DNA of 64,000 nt from Pseudomonas fulva (GCF_015680705.1 NZ_JADNYP010000003.1:124001-188000); one strand, 5' to 3'; positions 18,499 to 31,282 are shown, numbered from the stretch's first letter. Made by a program: numbers and translations. Notes: generated by a model not told the origin, from the sequence alone.

Positions 18499-19284
18499 CT
18501 ATCGAAGTGTGCCGCTTTCCTGCTGCTCAACGGCGTCAGGAAAATCCATCGCCACGGCATGACGCGCATCGATCGCCTGGAACGCCGGCTCCCGCTTGAA
18601 GCGCCGCAGTTCTTCGGCAAATCGTTGCGCCAATCGCTCCCGGCCAGGTTCCAGACGCAAGCCCAGGTATTGGGGACGCTGGTTGACCCGCCAAGGCAGC
18701 ATCTGCACCGCGTCCTGCAAGCCCAGCGCATGCAGCGCGTGATGCCCGGCACGTCGATCGGTGACAAGCAAGTCGATGCGACCGAGCATCAGTTTGCCGA
18801 AATTGGCTTGCAGGGTCGGCGCTGGCTCGCGGCGAAACAGCGTCGACTGCTCGAAGGCTTTGCCATGGTCATAGCCGGGCGAGACGCCCACGACCAGGCC
18901 GGCGAGGTCTTCCAGACGCCGCACGCGGTGCGGACGCGCACGGGCCTGGAACAGCACGAAGTCCACGCTCGACATGGGTTCGTCGGGATAGACGATGTAT
19001 TGCCGGCGTGGCCCGGAGCGGAACACGTCCATCACCCCGTCGGCCAGGCCGCGCTCGACCATCGCCAGACAACGCCGCCATGGCATGAACTGCCATTGCA
19101 CCTCGATACCCAGGCGCCGGAAGACTTCGTTGGCCACCTCCACATGCATGCCCTTGGGCTCGCCTGCCTCGAAGTGAATGTAGGGCGCCCAGTCATCGCT
19201 GACGATGCGCAGGCGCTCTGCATGCGCCGTCGAACCCAGGCAGGCCAGCAGGAGGATGGCGAAGAGACGAATGAAATAGGGCAT
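18499..19284 (-). CDS. Periplasmic substrate-binding protein (SBP_bac_3 type)
   Basis: This 261-residue protein has a signal peptide (LLLACLGSTAHA) and the fold markers of family 3 solute-binding proteins: LRIVSDDWAPYIHFE at the mature N-terminus, GMHVEVANEVFRRLGI and QFMPWRRCLAMVERGLADGV. No permease or ATPase gene is nearby, so it is an orphan binding protein that may serve a transporter elsewhere or act as a sensor-like protein. The ligand cannot be told; the fold usually binds polar amino acids. It lies between metF and rhlE on the same strand, with 119 bp to metF. Confidence 0.85.
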   Translation of the reverse strand: MPYFIRLFAILLLACLGSTAHAERLRIVSDDWAPYIHFEAGEPKGMHVEVANEVFRRLGIEVQWQFMPWRRCLAMVERGLADGVMDVFRSGPRRQYIVYPDEPMSSVDFVLFQARARPHRVRRLEDLAGLVVGVSPGYDHGKAFEQSTLFRREPAPTLQANFGKLMLGRIDLLVTDRRAGHHALHALGLQDAVQMLPWRVNQRPQYLGLRLEPGRERLAQRFAEELRRFKREPAFQAIDARHAVAMDFPDAVEQQESGTLR

Positions 19285-19319
19285 CGCGACAGATTACGAC
19301 GGATGGGCCAGGCCGGCCA

Positions 19320-19342
19320 AGCACCGGCGGGATGCCGGTGCT
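19320..19342 (-). terminator. GC-rich hairpin after metF
   Basis: A perfect 9-bp stem (AGCACCGGC paired with GCCGGTGCT) with a 5-base loop lies 62 bp beyond the metF stop, before the binding-protein gene. No U-tract follows, so it may be a rho-dependent pause, a transcript-end stabiliser or only a chance palindrome. Confidence 0.4.
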
Positions 19343-19403
19343 GCCAGGGATCCGATGCACGGCTGAGCATGGGCCGGCCATGGCCGACTGGCCCAGCGGC
19401 GAT

Positions 19404-20249
19404 TCAGCGGGGCAGTTGCAGGTTGTTCCAGATCGCCAGGCTCGCCTCGGCCTGGTTCAAGGTGTAGAAGTGCAGGCCTGGGGCGCCGCCTTGCAGCAAC
19501 TGTTCGCACATGCGGGTGATGACCTGCTCGCCGAATGCCTGGATGCTCTGGGCATCGTCGCCGTACGCTTCGAGCTGCTTGCGGATCCAGCGCGGGATAT
19601 CCGCGCCGCAGGCATCGGAGAAGCGCGCCAGCTTGCTGTAGTTGGTGATCGGCATGATGCCCGGCACGATCGGGATGTCCACGCCCAGCTTGCGTACTCG
19701 CTCGACGAAGTAGAAATAGCTGTCGGCGTTGAAGAAGTACTGGGTGATGGCGCTGTCGGCGCCCGCCTTGACCTTCTGCACGAAATGAGCCAGATCGCTT
19801 TCGAAGTTGCGCGCCTGCGGGTGCATCTCCGGGTAGGCAGCGACTTCGAGGTGGAAGTGGTCACCGCTTTCCTGGCGAATGAATTCGACCAGGTCGCTGG
19901 CGTAACGCAGGTCGCCGTAGGCCATGCCCATGCCCGATGGCAGGTCGCCGCGCAGCGCGACGATGCGCTTGATGCCGGCGTCCTTGTACTGGGCGAGCAG
20001 CGCCCGCAGCTCCTGCTTGCTGTCGCCAACGCACGAAAGGTGCGGCGCGGCAGGCACCTTCACTTCGTTTTCCAGCTGCAGCACGGTATTGAGGGTGCGG
20101 TCGCGGGTCGAACCACCGGCGCCGTAGGTGCAGGAAAAGAATTCCGGTTCCAGGCTCGCCAGCTGGCGAGCGACGTTCATCAGTTTCTCATGGCCAGCTT
20201 CGGTCTTGGTCGGGAAGAATTCGAAGCTGTAACTGCGCTTTTGTGCCAT
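19404..20249 (-). CDS. metF: Methylenetetrahydrofolate reductase MetF
   Basis: This 281-residue TIM-barrel flavoprotein reduces 5,10-methylene-THF to 5-methyl-THF, the methyl donor for methionine synthesis. The family start is SFEFFPTKTEAGHEKL. The interior has CTYGAGGSTRD, ALRGDLP and PIVPGIMPITNYSKL; the Gln of AITQYFFNAD is in the folate region. Size and ends are normal. It lies 155 bp downstream of sahH on the same strand and is plausibly transcribed from the sahH promoter and riboswitch, although the gap holds a repeat-rich sequence. Confidence 0.97.
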   Translation of the reverse strand: MAQKRSYSFEFFPTKTEAGHEKLMNVARQLASLEPEFFSCTYGAGGSTRDRTLNTVLQLENEVKVPAAPHLSCVGDSKQELRALLAQYKDAGIKRIVALRGDLPSGMGMAYGDLRYASDLVEFIRQESGDHFHLEVAAYPEMHPQARNFESDLAHFVQKVKAGADSAITQYFFNADSYFYFVERVRKLGVDIPIVPGIMPITNYSKLARFSDACGADIPRWIRKQLEAYGDDAQSIQAFGEQVITRMCEQLLQGGAPGLHFYTLNQAEASLAIWNNLQLPR

Positions 20250-20261
20250 CTCGTTCTCTCT

Positions 20262-20385
20262 TCAGCCTCAAGCCTCAAGCCTCGAGCTTCAGGCTGCAGG
20301 TAAAGGCCGGAGCGGCTTGGCGCCGTCCGGCCTGGTGTCTCCTCGAGCGGCAGGCGGCAAGCTGACCGGCGCTGCGTTCAGGGCT
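20262..20385. repeat. Interspersed CTTCAAGC/GGCAAGC-type repeat cluster
   Basis: The metF-sahH gap is filled by short near-repeats (GCCTCAA twice, then CTCGAGCTTCAGGCTGCAGG, and further on CTCGAGCGGCAGGCGGCAAG). These resemble the terminal arms of the elements at 110-238 and 9044-9159 but have no matching core. It appears to be a relic or solo-arm version of the same family. No gene is present. Confidence 0.5.
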
Positions 20386-20404
20386 TGCCGCTTGCCGCGG
20401 CGCC

Positions 20405-22506
<2,102 letters not shown>

Positions 22507-22642
22507 GCAGGGCAGTCTCTTCCCCTGCATGACCAGAAGGGCTCGTCTTGGTTGCGGCATCGCCCTGCCACGGTGCCGCTTGTACGCTCGATCGTGCCAG
22601 CAGGCAAAAGTGCGGTACAGCATCAAAGCAGAGACTCACCAT

Positions 22643-22685
22643 CAGCACCCGCCGCTCCCATGGGCCATGGGCGCGGCGGGTGCTG
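22643..22685. terminator. Nested GC-rich palindrome between convergent genes
   Basis: A perfect 13-bp outer stem (CAGCACCCGCCGC paired with GCGGCGGGTGCTG) encloses a second palindrome (CCCATGG and CCATGGG). It lies between the convergent thioesterase and antiporter genes. There is no U-tract on either side, so intrinsic termination is uncertain. Confidence 0.45.
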
Positions 22686-22694
22686 CAAGGGTGA

Positions 22695-23951
22695 TCACGG
22701 CTGTTCTGGTGTCCCGTTAGGCTGGCGCGTGACGCCGCGCACCACGCGGCCGATCGACAGCCCCTGGATCAGGATCGACGACAGCACCACGATGTAGGTG
22801 ATCGACAACAGCAGGTCTCGCTCCTCGCCCATCGGTAGCGACAGCGCCAAGGCGACCGAGACGCCGCCGCGCAGGCCACCCCAGGTCAACACCCGGATGG
22901 TCCCCTGGGGCACGCTGCGCCAGCGGCGCAGCAGCAGGATCGCCGGCGCCACGGTGAGCAGGCGCGAGAGCAGCACGGCTACCGCGAGAACGCCCGCCGC
23001 CGCCAGGTGCAGCCAGTTGAATGGCAACAGCAGCAGCTCCAGGCCGATCAGGGCGAACAGCAGGGCATTGAGCATGTCGTCGATCAGCTCCCAGAAGCCA
23101 TCCATGTAGCGACGGGTCATGTCGTTCATGGCCAGGTTGCGGCCCAGGTTGCCGATGATCAGCCCTGCCACCACCATGGCGATGGGGGCCGAGACATGCA
23201 GTTCGTAGCACATGGCCGAGCCACCGATGACCAGGGCCAAGGTCAGCATGACCTCCACCTGGTATTGCTCGACGCTCTTGATCATGCGGTAGGTGGCATA
23301 GCCGATCAGCCCGCCGAACAGCACGCCGCCAATGGCTTCGTGAGCGAACAGCATGGCGGTATCGGTGAGGCTGGGTGTCTCGCCCAGCTGGATGATGCCC
23401 AGCAGCACGGTGAAGACCACCACCGCGGTGCCGTCGTTGAACAGCGACTCGCCGACGATGGTGGTCTTCAGCGGCTTGGAGGCATTGGCCGTGCGCAGCG
23501 CGCCGAGCACCGCGATCGGATCGGTGGGCGAGATCAGTGCGCCGAACAGCAGGCAGTAGATCAGGCTGACATGCCAGCCGAACAGGGCGAAGACCCAGTG
23601 CGCCAGGAAACCGATGACCACGGTGGCGATCAGCACGCCCACGGTAGCCAGCAGGCCGATCGGCCAGCGATAGCTGCGCAGGTCGGCGAGATTCACATGC
23701 AGGGCCCCGGCGAACAACAGGAAGGCCAGCATCCAGTGCATCAGCAGATCGTTGAAGTCGATCTGGTTCATCAGGCCTTCGACACGTTCCTCCAGGCCGG
23801 GATAGCCGACCAGGCTAAGCCCTTGCAGCATCAGGGAGAACATCAGGGCCGTGACCATCACGCCGATGGCCGGTGGCAGCCCGATGAAACGATAGTTGAC
23901 GTAGGTGAGGAGGGTGGTCAGGCAGATAAACGCAGCGACAAGCTCAAGCAT
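22695..23951 (-). CDS. CPA1-family Na+/H+ antiporter
   Basis: This 418-residue polytopic membrane protein has about 12 hydrophobic segments. The conserved SPTDPIAVLGALR and GESLFNDGTAVVVF segments of NhaP/NHE-type CPA1 exchangers are present, with their Asp residues in the ion site, as is LTWGGLRGGVSVALALSLP near the C-terminus. It exchanges cytoplasmic Na+ or K+ for H+. The start at 23951 gives a hydrophobic N-terminal helix and has GGAATCGGG before it; the longer frame reaching 24170 has no family support. It diverges from the MAPEG gene. Confidence 0.92.
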   Translation of the reverse strand: MLELVAAFICLTTLLTYVNYRFIGLPPAIGVMVTALMFSLMLQGLSLVGYPGLEERVEGLMNQIDFNDLLMHWMLAFLLFAGALHVNLADLRSYRWPIGLLATVGVLIATVVIGFLAHWVFALFGWHVSLIYCLLFGALISPTDPIAVLGALRTANASKPLKTTIVGESLFNDGTAVVVFTVLLGIIQLGETPSLTDTAMLFAHEAIGGVLFGGLIGYATYRMIKSVEQYQVEVMLTLALVIGGSAMCYELHVSAPIAMVVAGLIIGNLGRNLAMNDMTRRYMDGFWELIDDMLNALLFALIGLELLLLPFNWLHLAAAGVLAVAVLLSRLLTVAPAILLLRRWRSVPQGTIRVLTWGGLRGGVSVALALSLPMGEERDLLLSITYIVVLSSILIQGLSIGRVVRGVTRQPNGTPEQP

Positions 23952-24182
23952 CCCGATTCCTGTAACAGTGGCTTCCGATTCGTAACCCGAATGACCCGGG
24001 CAGTTCTTTGATGACCTGATCCAGGGTTCGGGGCACAGCTTATGACCGAAATTATCGAATTCGTTCATCTGGAGCGGGCTGCGAGAACCTTTTCCAAGGC
24101 CGGGAATCCTAGCCTGCGAGCAGGTCCTGGCGGGATACGCCGGATCAGGCTCCAACCCCGACATTTGCACAAGGAACCTGTC
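23952..24182. promoter_or_regulatory. Divergent intergenic region, antiporter/MAPEG
   Basis: These 231 bp separate two divergent genes and must hold both promoters. The centre (around 24015-24065) is AT-rich for this genome. No confident -35/-10 pair, repeat or small gene was seen. Confidence 0.35.
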
Positions 24183-24569
24183 ATGACCGTCGCTCTATGG
24201 TGCGTGCTGATCGCGATCTTCCTGCCACCGCTCTGCTCGCTGATCGCCAAGCTGAGCAGCGGGCGCTTCGGTATCAAGGACAACCATGACCCGCGCGGCT
24301 TTCTCGATACGCTCGAAGGGCTGCCGCGCCGGGCCAACGCCGCCCAGCAGAACAGCCACGAAGCCTTGCCGCCGTTCATCGCCGCGGTGCTGGTCGCCGA
24401 TATCGTCGGCAATGCCGAGCAGGTGACCCAGGATGTGCTCGGAGTGTTGTACATCACCAGTCGTCTGCTCTACATCATCTGTTACCTGGCCGACTGGGCG
24501 GCGCTGCGCTCGCTGACATGGTTCATCGGCCTGGCGCTGATCGTGGCGTTCTTCGTAGTCTCCGCCTGA
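24183..24569 (+). CDS. MAPEG-family membrane protein
   Basis: This 128-residue membrane protein of the MAPEG superfamily (eicosanoid and glutathione metabolism type) has four hydrophobic helices. The RANAAQQNSHEALPPF motif is the glutathione-binding region in characterised members, and LLYIICYLADWAALRSL lies near the end. The actual substrate in bacteria is generally unknown. The ATG at 24183 has AAGGAACC upstream. It is followed by the convergent mltA gene, 10 bp away. Confidence 0.92.
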   Translation: MTVALWCVLIAIFLPPLCSLIAKLSSGRFGIKDNHDPRGFLDTLEGLPRRANAAQQNSHEALPPFIAAVLVADIVGNAEQVTQDVLGVLYITSRLLYIICYLADWAALRSLTWFIGLALIVAFFVVSA

Positions 24570-24579
24570 GTTCGAACGC

Positions 24580-25731
24580 TCAAGGCGCCTTGGGTACGTC
24601 GGGCAGCGGCATGCCCTTGGGCCAGAGCAGCCAGAGCCGTCCTTGCTGCTTCATGTCGCCGGCGAGCTTGCCGGCTTCGGCGCCGGTGCCCCAGAACAGG
24701 TCTGCGCGTACCTCGCCGGTGATCGCGCCGCCGGTATCCTGTGCAGCCACGGGGCGCACCACCGGGCTGCCGTCAGGGCGGGTCGTCGACAGCCAGAGCA
24801 GGCTGCCCAGCGGAATCACCTTGCGATCGATGGCCACGCTGTAGCCGGCGGTCAGCGGCACGTTGAGCGAACCGCGCGGCCCTTCGTTGCTGTCCGGGCG
24901 AGCGCTGAAGAACACGTAGCTGGGGTTGCTGGCCAGCAGCTCGGGCACCTTTTGCGGATTGGCCTGGGCCCAGGCGTGGATACTGCCCATGGTCACCTCT
25001 TCCTTCTTCAGCTGACCCTGCTCGACCAGCCAGCGGCCGATGGGGCGGTAGGGATGGCCGTTCTGGTCGGCATAGCCGAGCCGCAACTGTCGACCGTCCT
25101 CGAGCTGGATGCGGCCCGAGCCCTGGATCTGCAGGAACTGCAGGTCCATCGGATCGGTCAGCCAGGCCAGCACCGGAGCCGGGACGCCCTGGCGATTGAT
25201 CACCTCGGCGCTGTCGTAGGGCTTGAGCACCCGGCCCTCCAGGCGTCCGCGCAGGCGCTTGCCCTTGAGTTCCGGATAAAGGCTGGCCAGGTCGACGACT
25301 ACCATGTCGTCCGGCACGCCATACACTGGCACGTTGGCCGAGTCGCTGCGGCTCAGGCTGCCAGGGTACACGGGTTCGTAGTAGCCGGTGATCAGGCCGT
25401 CGGCGCTGTTCGCGGCCGAACGCAAGCCATGGACCTGCAGGTTCTGGCGCAGGAAGGCGCGCACCTGGGCCGCGTCGGCCGGGACCGCGGCGGCCGCCTC
25501 GCAGGTGCTCGCCCAGGTCGGGTCGCGCCGAAGCTTGTCGCAACCGCTGCGCCATGACTGGAAGCCAGCCAGCATGTCGGCATCTTCGACGGCCGGCAGG
25601 TCTTGCCAGTCGGCCTGGACATAGGTAGCCAGGGCATGGGGTCGCGGCTGGGCCTTGTCGCCGTCGTTGCAGCCGACCAGCAAGGCCAGGGCGGGAAGCG
25701 CCCAGGCGAGATGGCGCAGAAGAGGTGTCAT
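24580..25731 (-). CDS. mltA: Membrane-bound lytic murein transglycosylase A
   Basis: This 383-residue lipoprotein has a signal sequence with lipobox LLVGC. MltA signatures follow: GLITGYYEPVYPGS, FLQIQGSGRIQLEDG, GSIHAWAQANP, SYVFF and the 3D-domain end PVVRPVAAQDTGGAI. The Asp of AAQDTGG is the catalytic candidate. It cleaves the glycan strand of peptidoglycan at the outer membrane, forming 1,6-anhydro-muropeptides. The ATG at 25731 is chosen because AAGG lies 8 bp before it; an ATG three codons upstream (25740) has no usable site. Confidence 0.94.
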   Translation of the reverse strand: MTPLLRHLAWALPALALLVGCNDGDKAQPRPHALATYVQADWQDLPAVEDADMLAGFQSWRSGCDKLRRDPTWASTCEAAAAVPADAAQVRAFLRQNLQVHGLRSAANSADGLITGYYEPVYPGSLSRSDSANVPVYGVPDDMVVVDLASLYPELKGKRLRGRLEGRVLKPYDSAEVINRQGVPAPVLAWLTDPMDLQFLQIQGSGRIQLEDGRQLRLGYADQNGHPYRPIGRWLVEQGQLKKEEVTMGSIHAWAQANPQKVPELLASNPSYVFFSARPDSNEGPRGSLNVPLTAGYSVAIDRKVIPLGSLLWLSTTRPDGSPVVRPVAAQDTGGAITGEVRADLFWGTGAEAGKLAGDMKQQGRLWLLWPKGMPLPDVPKAP

Positions 25732-25945
25732 GCTTTGCATCCTTGGGGACCAGGGTGGTGGCCCTGGCCAGGTTCGCTAGAGAGTGGGAGGGTGCTCACA
25801 GGCGAAAGCCGGCGCTGCGTCGCGAAGGCGTGGTCGTCACGATGACGCCGGTCTGCTTCCGACCCGTGGCAGTGCCGATGCTAACTTACCCATGTCTCGA
25901 TGCAAGGCGGTCTTCGCTCATGCAGCTTCTGCAGGCGCAAGGAGG

Positions 25946-25965
25946 CGCCGAGCAGGTGCTCGGCG
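25946..25965 (-). terminator. Hairpin downstream of DUF1090 gene
   Basis: A 9-bp GC stem (CGCCGAGCA paired with TGCTCGGCG) with a 2-base centre lies 55 bp beyond the stop of the first DUF1090 gene and before mltA. No U-tract follows. The rest of the 288-bp gap (25732-26019) shows no gene. Confidence 0.4.
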
Positions 25966-26019
25966 GGCTATGGTTGTCGCGCTTCGGAGCCGGACGGCTC
26001 GTTCAGCGCCCGTGCAGTC

Positions 26020-26415
26020 TCACTTGTCCAGCGCTTGCCTGGCCTGCTCGAGTTCCTGGCGGGACTCGGCCAGTTTGCGTTCGCGCTTGGCGATCTTGTC
26101 GGCGTCGCCCTTGGCCCTGGCTTCGGCCAGGTCGGCCTCGCGTTCACGGATTTCCTGCTCGGCCTTGCGCACGTCGGCTTGGCGAGCTGCGCGCAGGCTG
26201 TCATCGGTGCAGTGGGCCTGGTTTTCCTTGAGCGCCTTTTCCAGGCCGGCGATCTTGAACAGGTGGCCACGCTCGCGGGCCATCTCGATTTCCTTCCTGA
26301 TCGAGTCCTGCTTGGCCGCGCAGCCACTCAGGCCGGGCGCCGGCTGCGCGGCCTGCAGCGAACCGGCGGACAGGCACCATGCGCAGGCGAGAAAGAGCGG
26401 GGCAAGCAGTTTCAT
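26020..26415 (-). CDS. DUF1090 periplasmic protein, copy A
   Basis: This 131-residue protein has a signal peptide (cleavage near LQA) and a long charged alpha-helical, probably coiled-coil, body with two conserved cysteines (GCAAKQDSIRKEIEMAR and NQAHCTDDSL) that define DUF1090 (YqjC-like). Function is unknown; members are periplasmic. It shares length and layout with the next gene upstream (26550-26945), indicating a tandem duplication. The start at 26415 has GGCAGGAG upstream. Confidence 0.9.
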   Translation of the reverse strand: MKLLAPLFLACAWCLSAGSLQAAQPAPGLSGCAAKQDSIRKEIEMARERGHLFKIAGLEKALKENQAHCTDDSLRAARQADVRKAEQEIREREADLAEARAKGDADKIAKRERKLAESRQELEQARQALDK

Positions 26416-26549
26416 TGGACGTCTCCTGCCGAAGCAAATTTGTCGAAATGATTCAAAATCTGCGGCTGATTGTAGAAGGCGATGCCTCTTAAGGAACGAG
26501 AGGGGCTTCAACTTCAGAAAAGTCCTACATGTTGCCTCGGCAACCAGGG
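26416..26549 (-). promoter_or_regulatory. Inter-paralogue gap with possible promoter
   Basis: The minus strand carries TACAAT (26474-26469) with a poor -35 (GTTCCT) 17 bp upstream. A small palindrome (GTTGCC paired with GGCAAC, 26531-26544) directly follows the stop of copy B. The downstream paralogue may therefore have its own promoter. Confidence 0.4.
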
Positions 26550-26945
26550 TCAACGTTCCAGATCCTTCACGGCTTCCTGCAGCTGCCTGTTGGCTTCGGC
26601 CAACTTTTCCTTACGCTTGTCGATCCGCTGTGGATCACCTTTTTTCATGGCCTTGTCCAGGTCTTTCCTGCGCTGGGCGACTTCATGCCGGGCGTCGAGG
26701 ACCTTCTGCTCGCGTTCCTTGCGCAGGCTGGCTTCGGTGCAGCGCTCGGAGACCTCCTGCAAGGTTTTCTCGAGGGCCGCGACCTGTTGTCCGTCGGCGC
26801 TCAGGCGAGCTTGCGCAAGCTGTTCACCGATTGCCTGGCGCTTGGCGGCGCAGCCGGTCAGGCCCGGCTGTTGCTCGGCGGCCAGCAGTGGCGTGGCGGT
26901 GAAGGCGAGCAGGACAGGCAGGGTGAAGGTGCAGAGCAGTTTCAT
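26550..26945 (-). CDS. DUF1090 periplasmic protein, copy B
   Basis: This 131-residue protein has a signal peptide (MKLLCTFTLPVLLAF, cleavage near LLA), cysteines in GLTGCAAKRQAIGEQ and SERCTEASL, and a strongly charged helical C-terminal half. It is a paralogue of copy A, with the same length, cysteine spacing and MKLL start. The function of the family is unknown; the periplasmic location is predicted. The start at 26945 follows GGAG. It lies 56 bp after the ligB stop on the same strand. Confidence 0.9.
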   Translation of the reverse strand: MKLLCTFTLPVLLAFTATPLLAAEQQPGLTGCAAKRQAIGEQLAQARLSADGQQVAALEKTLQEVSERCTEASLRKEREQKVLDARHEVAQRRKDLDKAMKKGDPQRIDKRKEKLAEANRQLQEAVKDLER

Positions 26946-27001
26946 GGGGGCTCCAGTCGAACGGGGCAGCAAAAGGGAAATGCTGCCCTGATCGCGTGAA
27001 A

Positions 27002-28708
<1,707 letters not shown>

Positions 28709-28765
28709 TCAGCCTAGACAGGCGATAGCCAACCCACCCGGCGAACTTGTCAGTCGATATGACAC

Positions 28766-28798
28766 GAAAAGCCCCCGCCGATCACTCGACGGGGGCTC
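28766..28798 (-). terminator. metK rho-independent terminator
   Basis: On the minus strand AGCCCCCGTCGA pairs with TCGGCGGGGGCT (one mismatch), with a short loop and TTTT after the stem, 32 bp beyond the metK stop codon. This is a typical intrinsic terminator. Confidence 0.85.
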
Positions 28799-28829
28799 TC
28801 GATTCGCCTTGCCTGGCGCAGCGTGGAGC

Positions 28830-30020
<1,191 letters not shown>

Positions 30021-30039
30021 CTCGACGGGTTCCTAAAGT

Positions 30040-31035
30040 TTACCGATGGTGAATGTCGCCAGCAGGTCGCTGGAAGTGTCGGACCTGAATCTGGAAACCG
30101 TTACGCAAACCGACGTAGAGGCTGTCGCCGGGAGCCAGCCCCGCCGCGACGGCCCAACCTGCCAGCTCCTCCTGCTCGAAGCCGAGCCAGAGATCGCCAC
30201 AGGCTTCCCTGGCCCAGCCTTGGTCATGGCTGCACAGCTCGGTGACCAGCAGGCTGCCGCCTGCCTTGAGCCGCAAGGCCAGCCGGCGCAAGGCCTCGGC
30301 CGGGTCGCTGAAATGATGCAGGACCATGTTCAGCACGACGCAATCGGCCTGTTCGTCCGACGCGCACAGCGCATCGGCCAGGCGCAGCTCGACATTGTTC
30401 AGGTGCTCGCGCTGGCACACCTGGCGCGCCAGCTCGAGCATGGTCGGGCTGTTGTCCAGCGCCACTACCCGGTTGAAGCGCCGGGCCAGGTCCGGCAGGA
30501 ATTCGCCGTCGCCGGGGCCAATCTCGAGGGCGGTGGCAGGCTCGGCGAAGCCGAGCTTGTCGAGCAGTGCCAGGAGACTTTCGCGATATTGCGGCAGGCC
30601 GGCGATCAGGTCCTGCTGCGCGCGGAACCTTTCCTCCACGCGCAGGAAGAAGTCCTGGCTGGTGGCGGCGCGGCGCTGCTGGACCTGGGCGATGCGGGCC
30701 TGCACGTCCTCGGCCAGGGACAGTCCATCCACTTCGTCGAGCAATGCCGCATGCAGGCGGCCACCGAGGCGCTGGGTATCGGGCAGCGCACGGCGATAGA
30801 AGATGGCGTTGCCTTCGCGTCGGGTGGCCACCAGTTCGGCCTGGGCCAGCACCTTGAGGTGATGACTCATGCCTGACTGGCCGATGTCGAAGATCTGCGC
30901 CAGCTCGAGCACGCCGAAGGAATCGTTGGCCAGGGCGCGTAGCACATTCAGGCGCAGCGGATCGCCGCCGGCCTTGCACAGGGCGGTCAGTTCGTCGCTT
31001 TGCTGGAGTACGGGAGCGGGGACACGAAGGTTCAT
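30040..31035 (-). CDS. sahR: ArsR-family regulator with methyltransferase domain, SahR-like
   Basis: This 331-residue protein has an N-terminal ArsR winged helix (residues ~10-100, recognition helix near IGQSGMSHHLKVLAQAELV) joined to a class-I methyltransferase fold from about 150 (ALEIGPGDGEFLPDLARR, VLNMVLHHFSDPAEALRRL). This layout is that of SahR, a regulator of SAM/SAH recycling in Proteobacteria, in which the methyltransferase-like domain binds SAH. Location next to metK supports this. No metal-binding cysteines typical of metal-sensing ArsR proteins are seen. The start at 31035 gives the HTH the normal lead-in. A perfect palindrome lies 40 bp upstream. The symbol is an inference from architecture and context. 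Confidence 0.85.
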   Translation of the reverse strand: MNLRVPAPVLQQSDELTALCKAGGDPLRLNVLRALANDSFGVLELAQIFDIGQSGMSHHLKVLAQAELVATRREGNAIFYRRALPDTQRLGGRLHAALLDEVDGLSLAEDVQARIAQVQQRRAATSQDFFLRVEERFRAQQDLIAGLPQYRESLLALLDKLGFAEPATALEIGPGDGEFLPDLARRFNRVVALDNSPTMLELARQVCQREHLNNVELRLADALCASDEQADCVVLNMVLHHFSDPAEALRRLALRLKAGGSLLVTELCSHDQGWAREACGDLWLGFEQEELAGWAVAAGLAPGDSLYVGLRNGFQIQVRHFQRPAGDIHHR

Positions 31036-31042
31036 GGATCGC

Positions 31043-31071
31043 AGTCTAGACAGGGGATGCACGACTCGCAA
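31043..31071 (-). promoter_or_regulatory. Possible sahR-metK promoter
   Basis: The minus strand reads TTGCGA (31071-31066), a 17-bp spacer and TAGACT (31048-31043). Transcription would begin almost at the sahR start codon, giving a nearly leaderless message. The -35 lies 4 bp from the palindrome at 31075-31098. Confidence 0.45.
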
Positions 31072-31074
31072 CAG

Positions 31075-31098
31075 CAATATCAAAAAGTTTTGATATTG
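31075..31098. promoter_or_regulatory. Perfect palindrome, probable SahR operator
   Basis: Two 11-bp arms (CAATATCAAAA and TTTTGATATTG) are separated by 2 bp. The size and AT-rich half-sites fit an ArsR-family operator, and the position upstream of sahR-metK and in the divergent region to tktA suggests autoregulation. Binding is inferred. Confidence 0.75.
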
Positions 31099-31228
31099 GA
31101 TGGAGGGTGCGACTGGCCGACTCGGATGTTCTTCCAGGCACCTTCGCTACGGTCCAGGCTGTCCGATAACTTCGGCAAATCGCCTGGCTGCGACCATCCG
31201 TCATTGCTCCGAGGGGCCAACGTGGGCG

Positions 31229-31245
31229 AAAATGGGCGCCATTTT
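31229..31245 (+). promoter_or_regulatory. Short inverted repeat in tktA leader
   Basis: AAAATGG and CCATTTT are separated by GCG, 38 bp before the tktA start. It could be an operator or a small leader hairpin; no known factor is assigned. Confidence 0.35.
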
Positions 31246-31282
31246 GTTTCATCACCCAATACAAAGCCCCAGGAGATTAGCG

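Noticed and set aside
30021..30039. SAM-type riboswitch before metK
   Set aside because: Only 19 bp separate metK from the upstream gene, leaving no room for an aptamer.
31100..31282. Upstream in-frame extension of tktA
   Set aside because: The family N-terminus and the AGGAG site place the start at 31283; the extension has no homology pattern.
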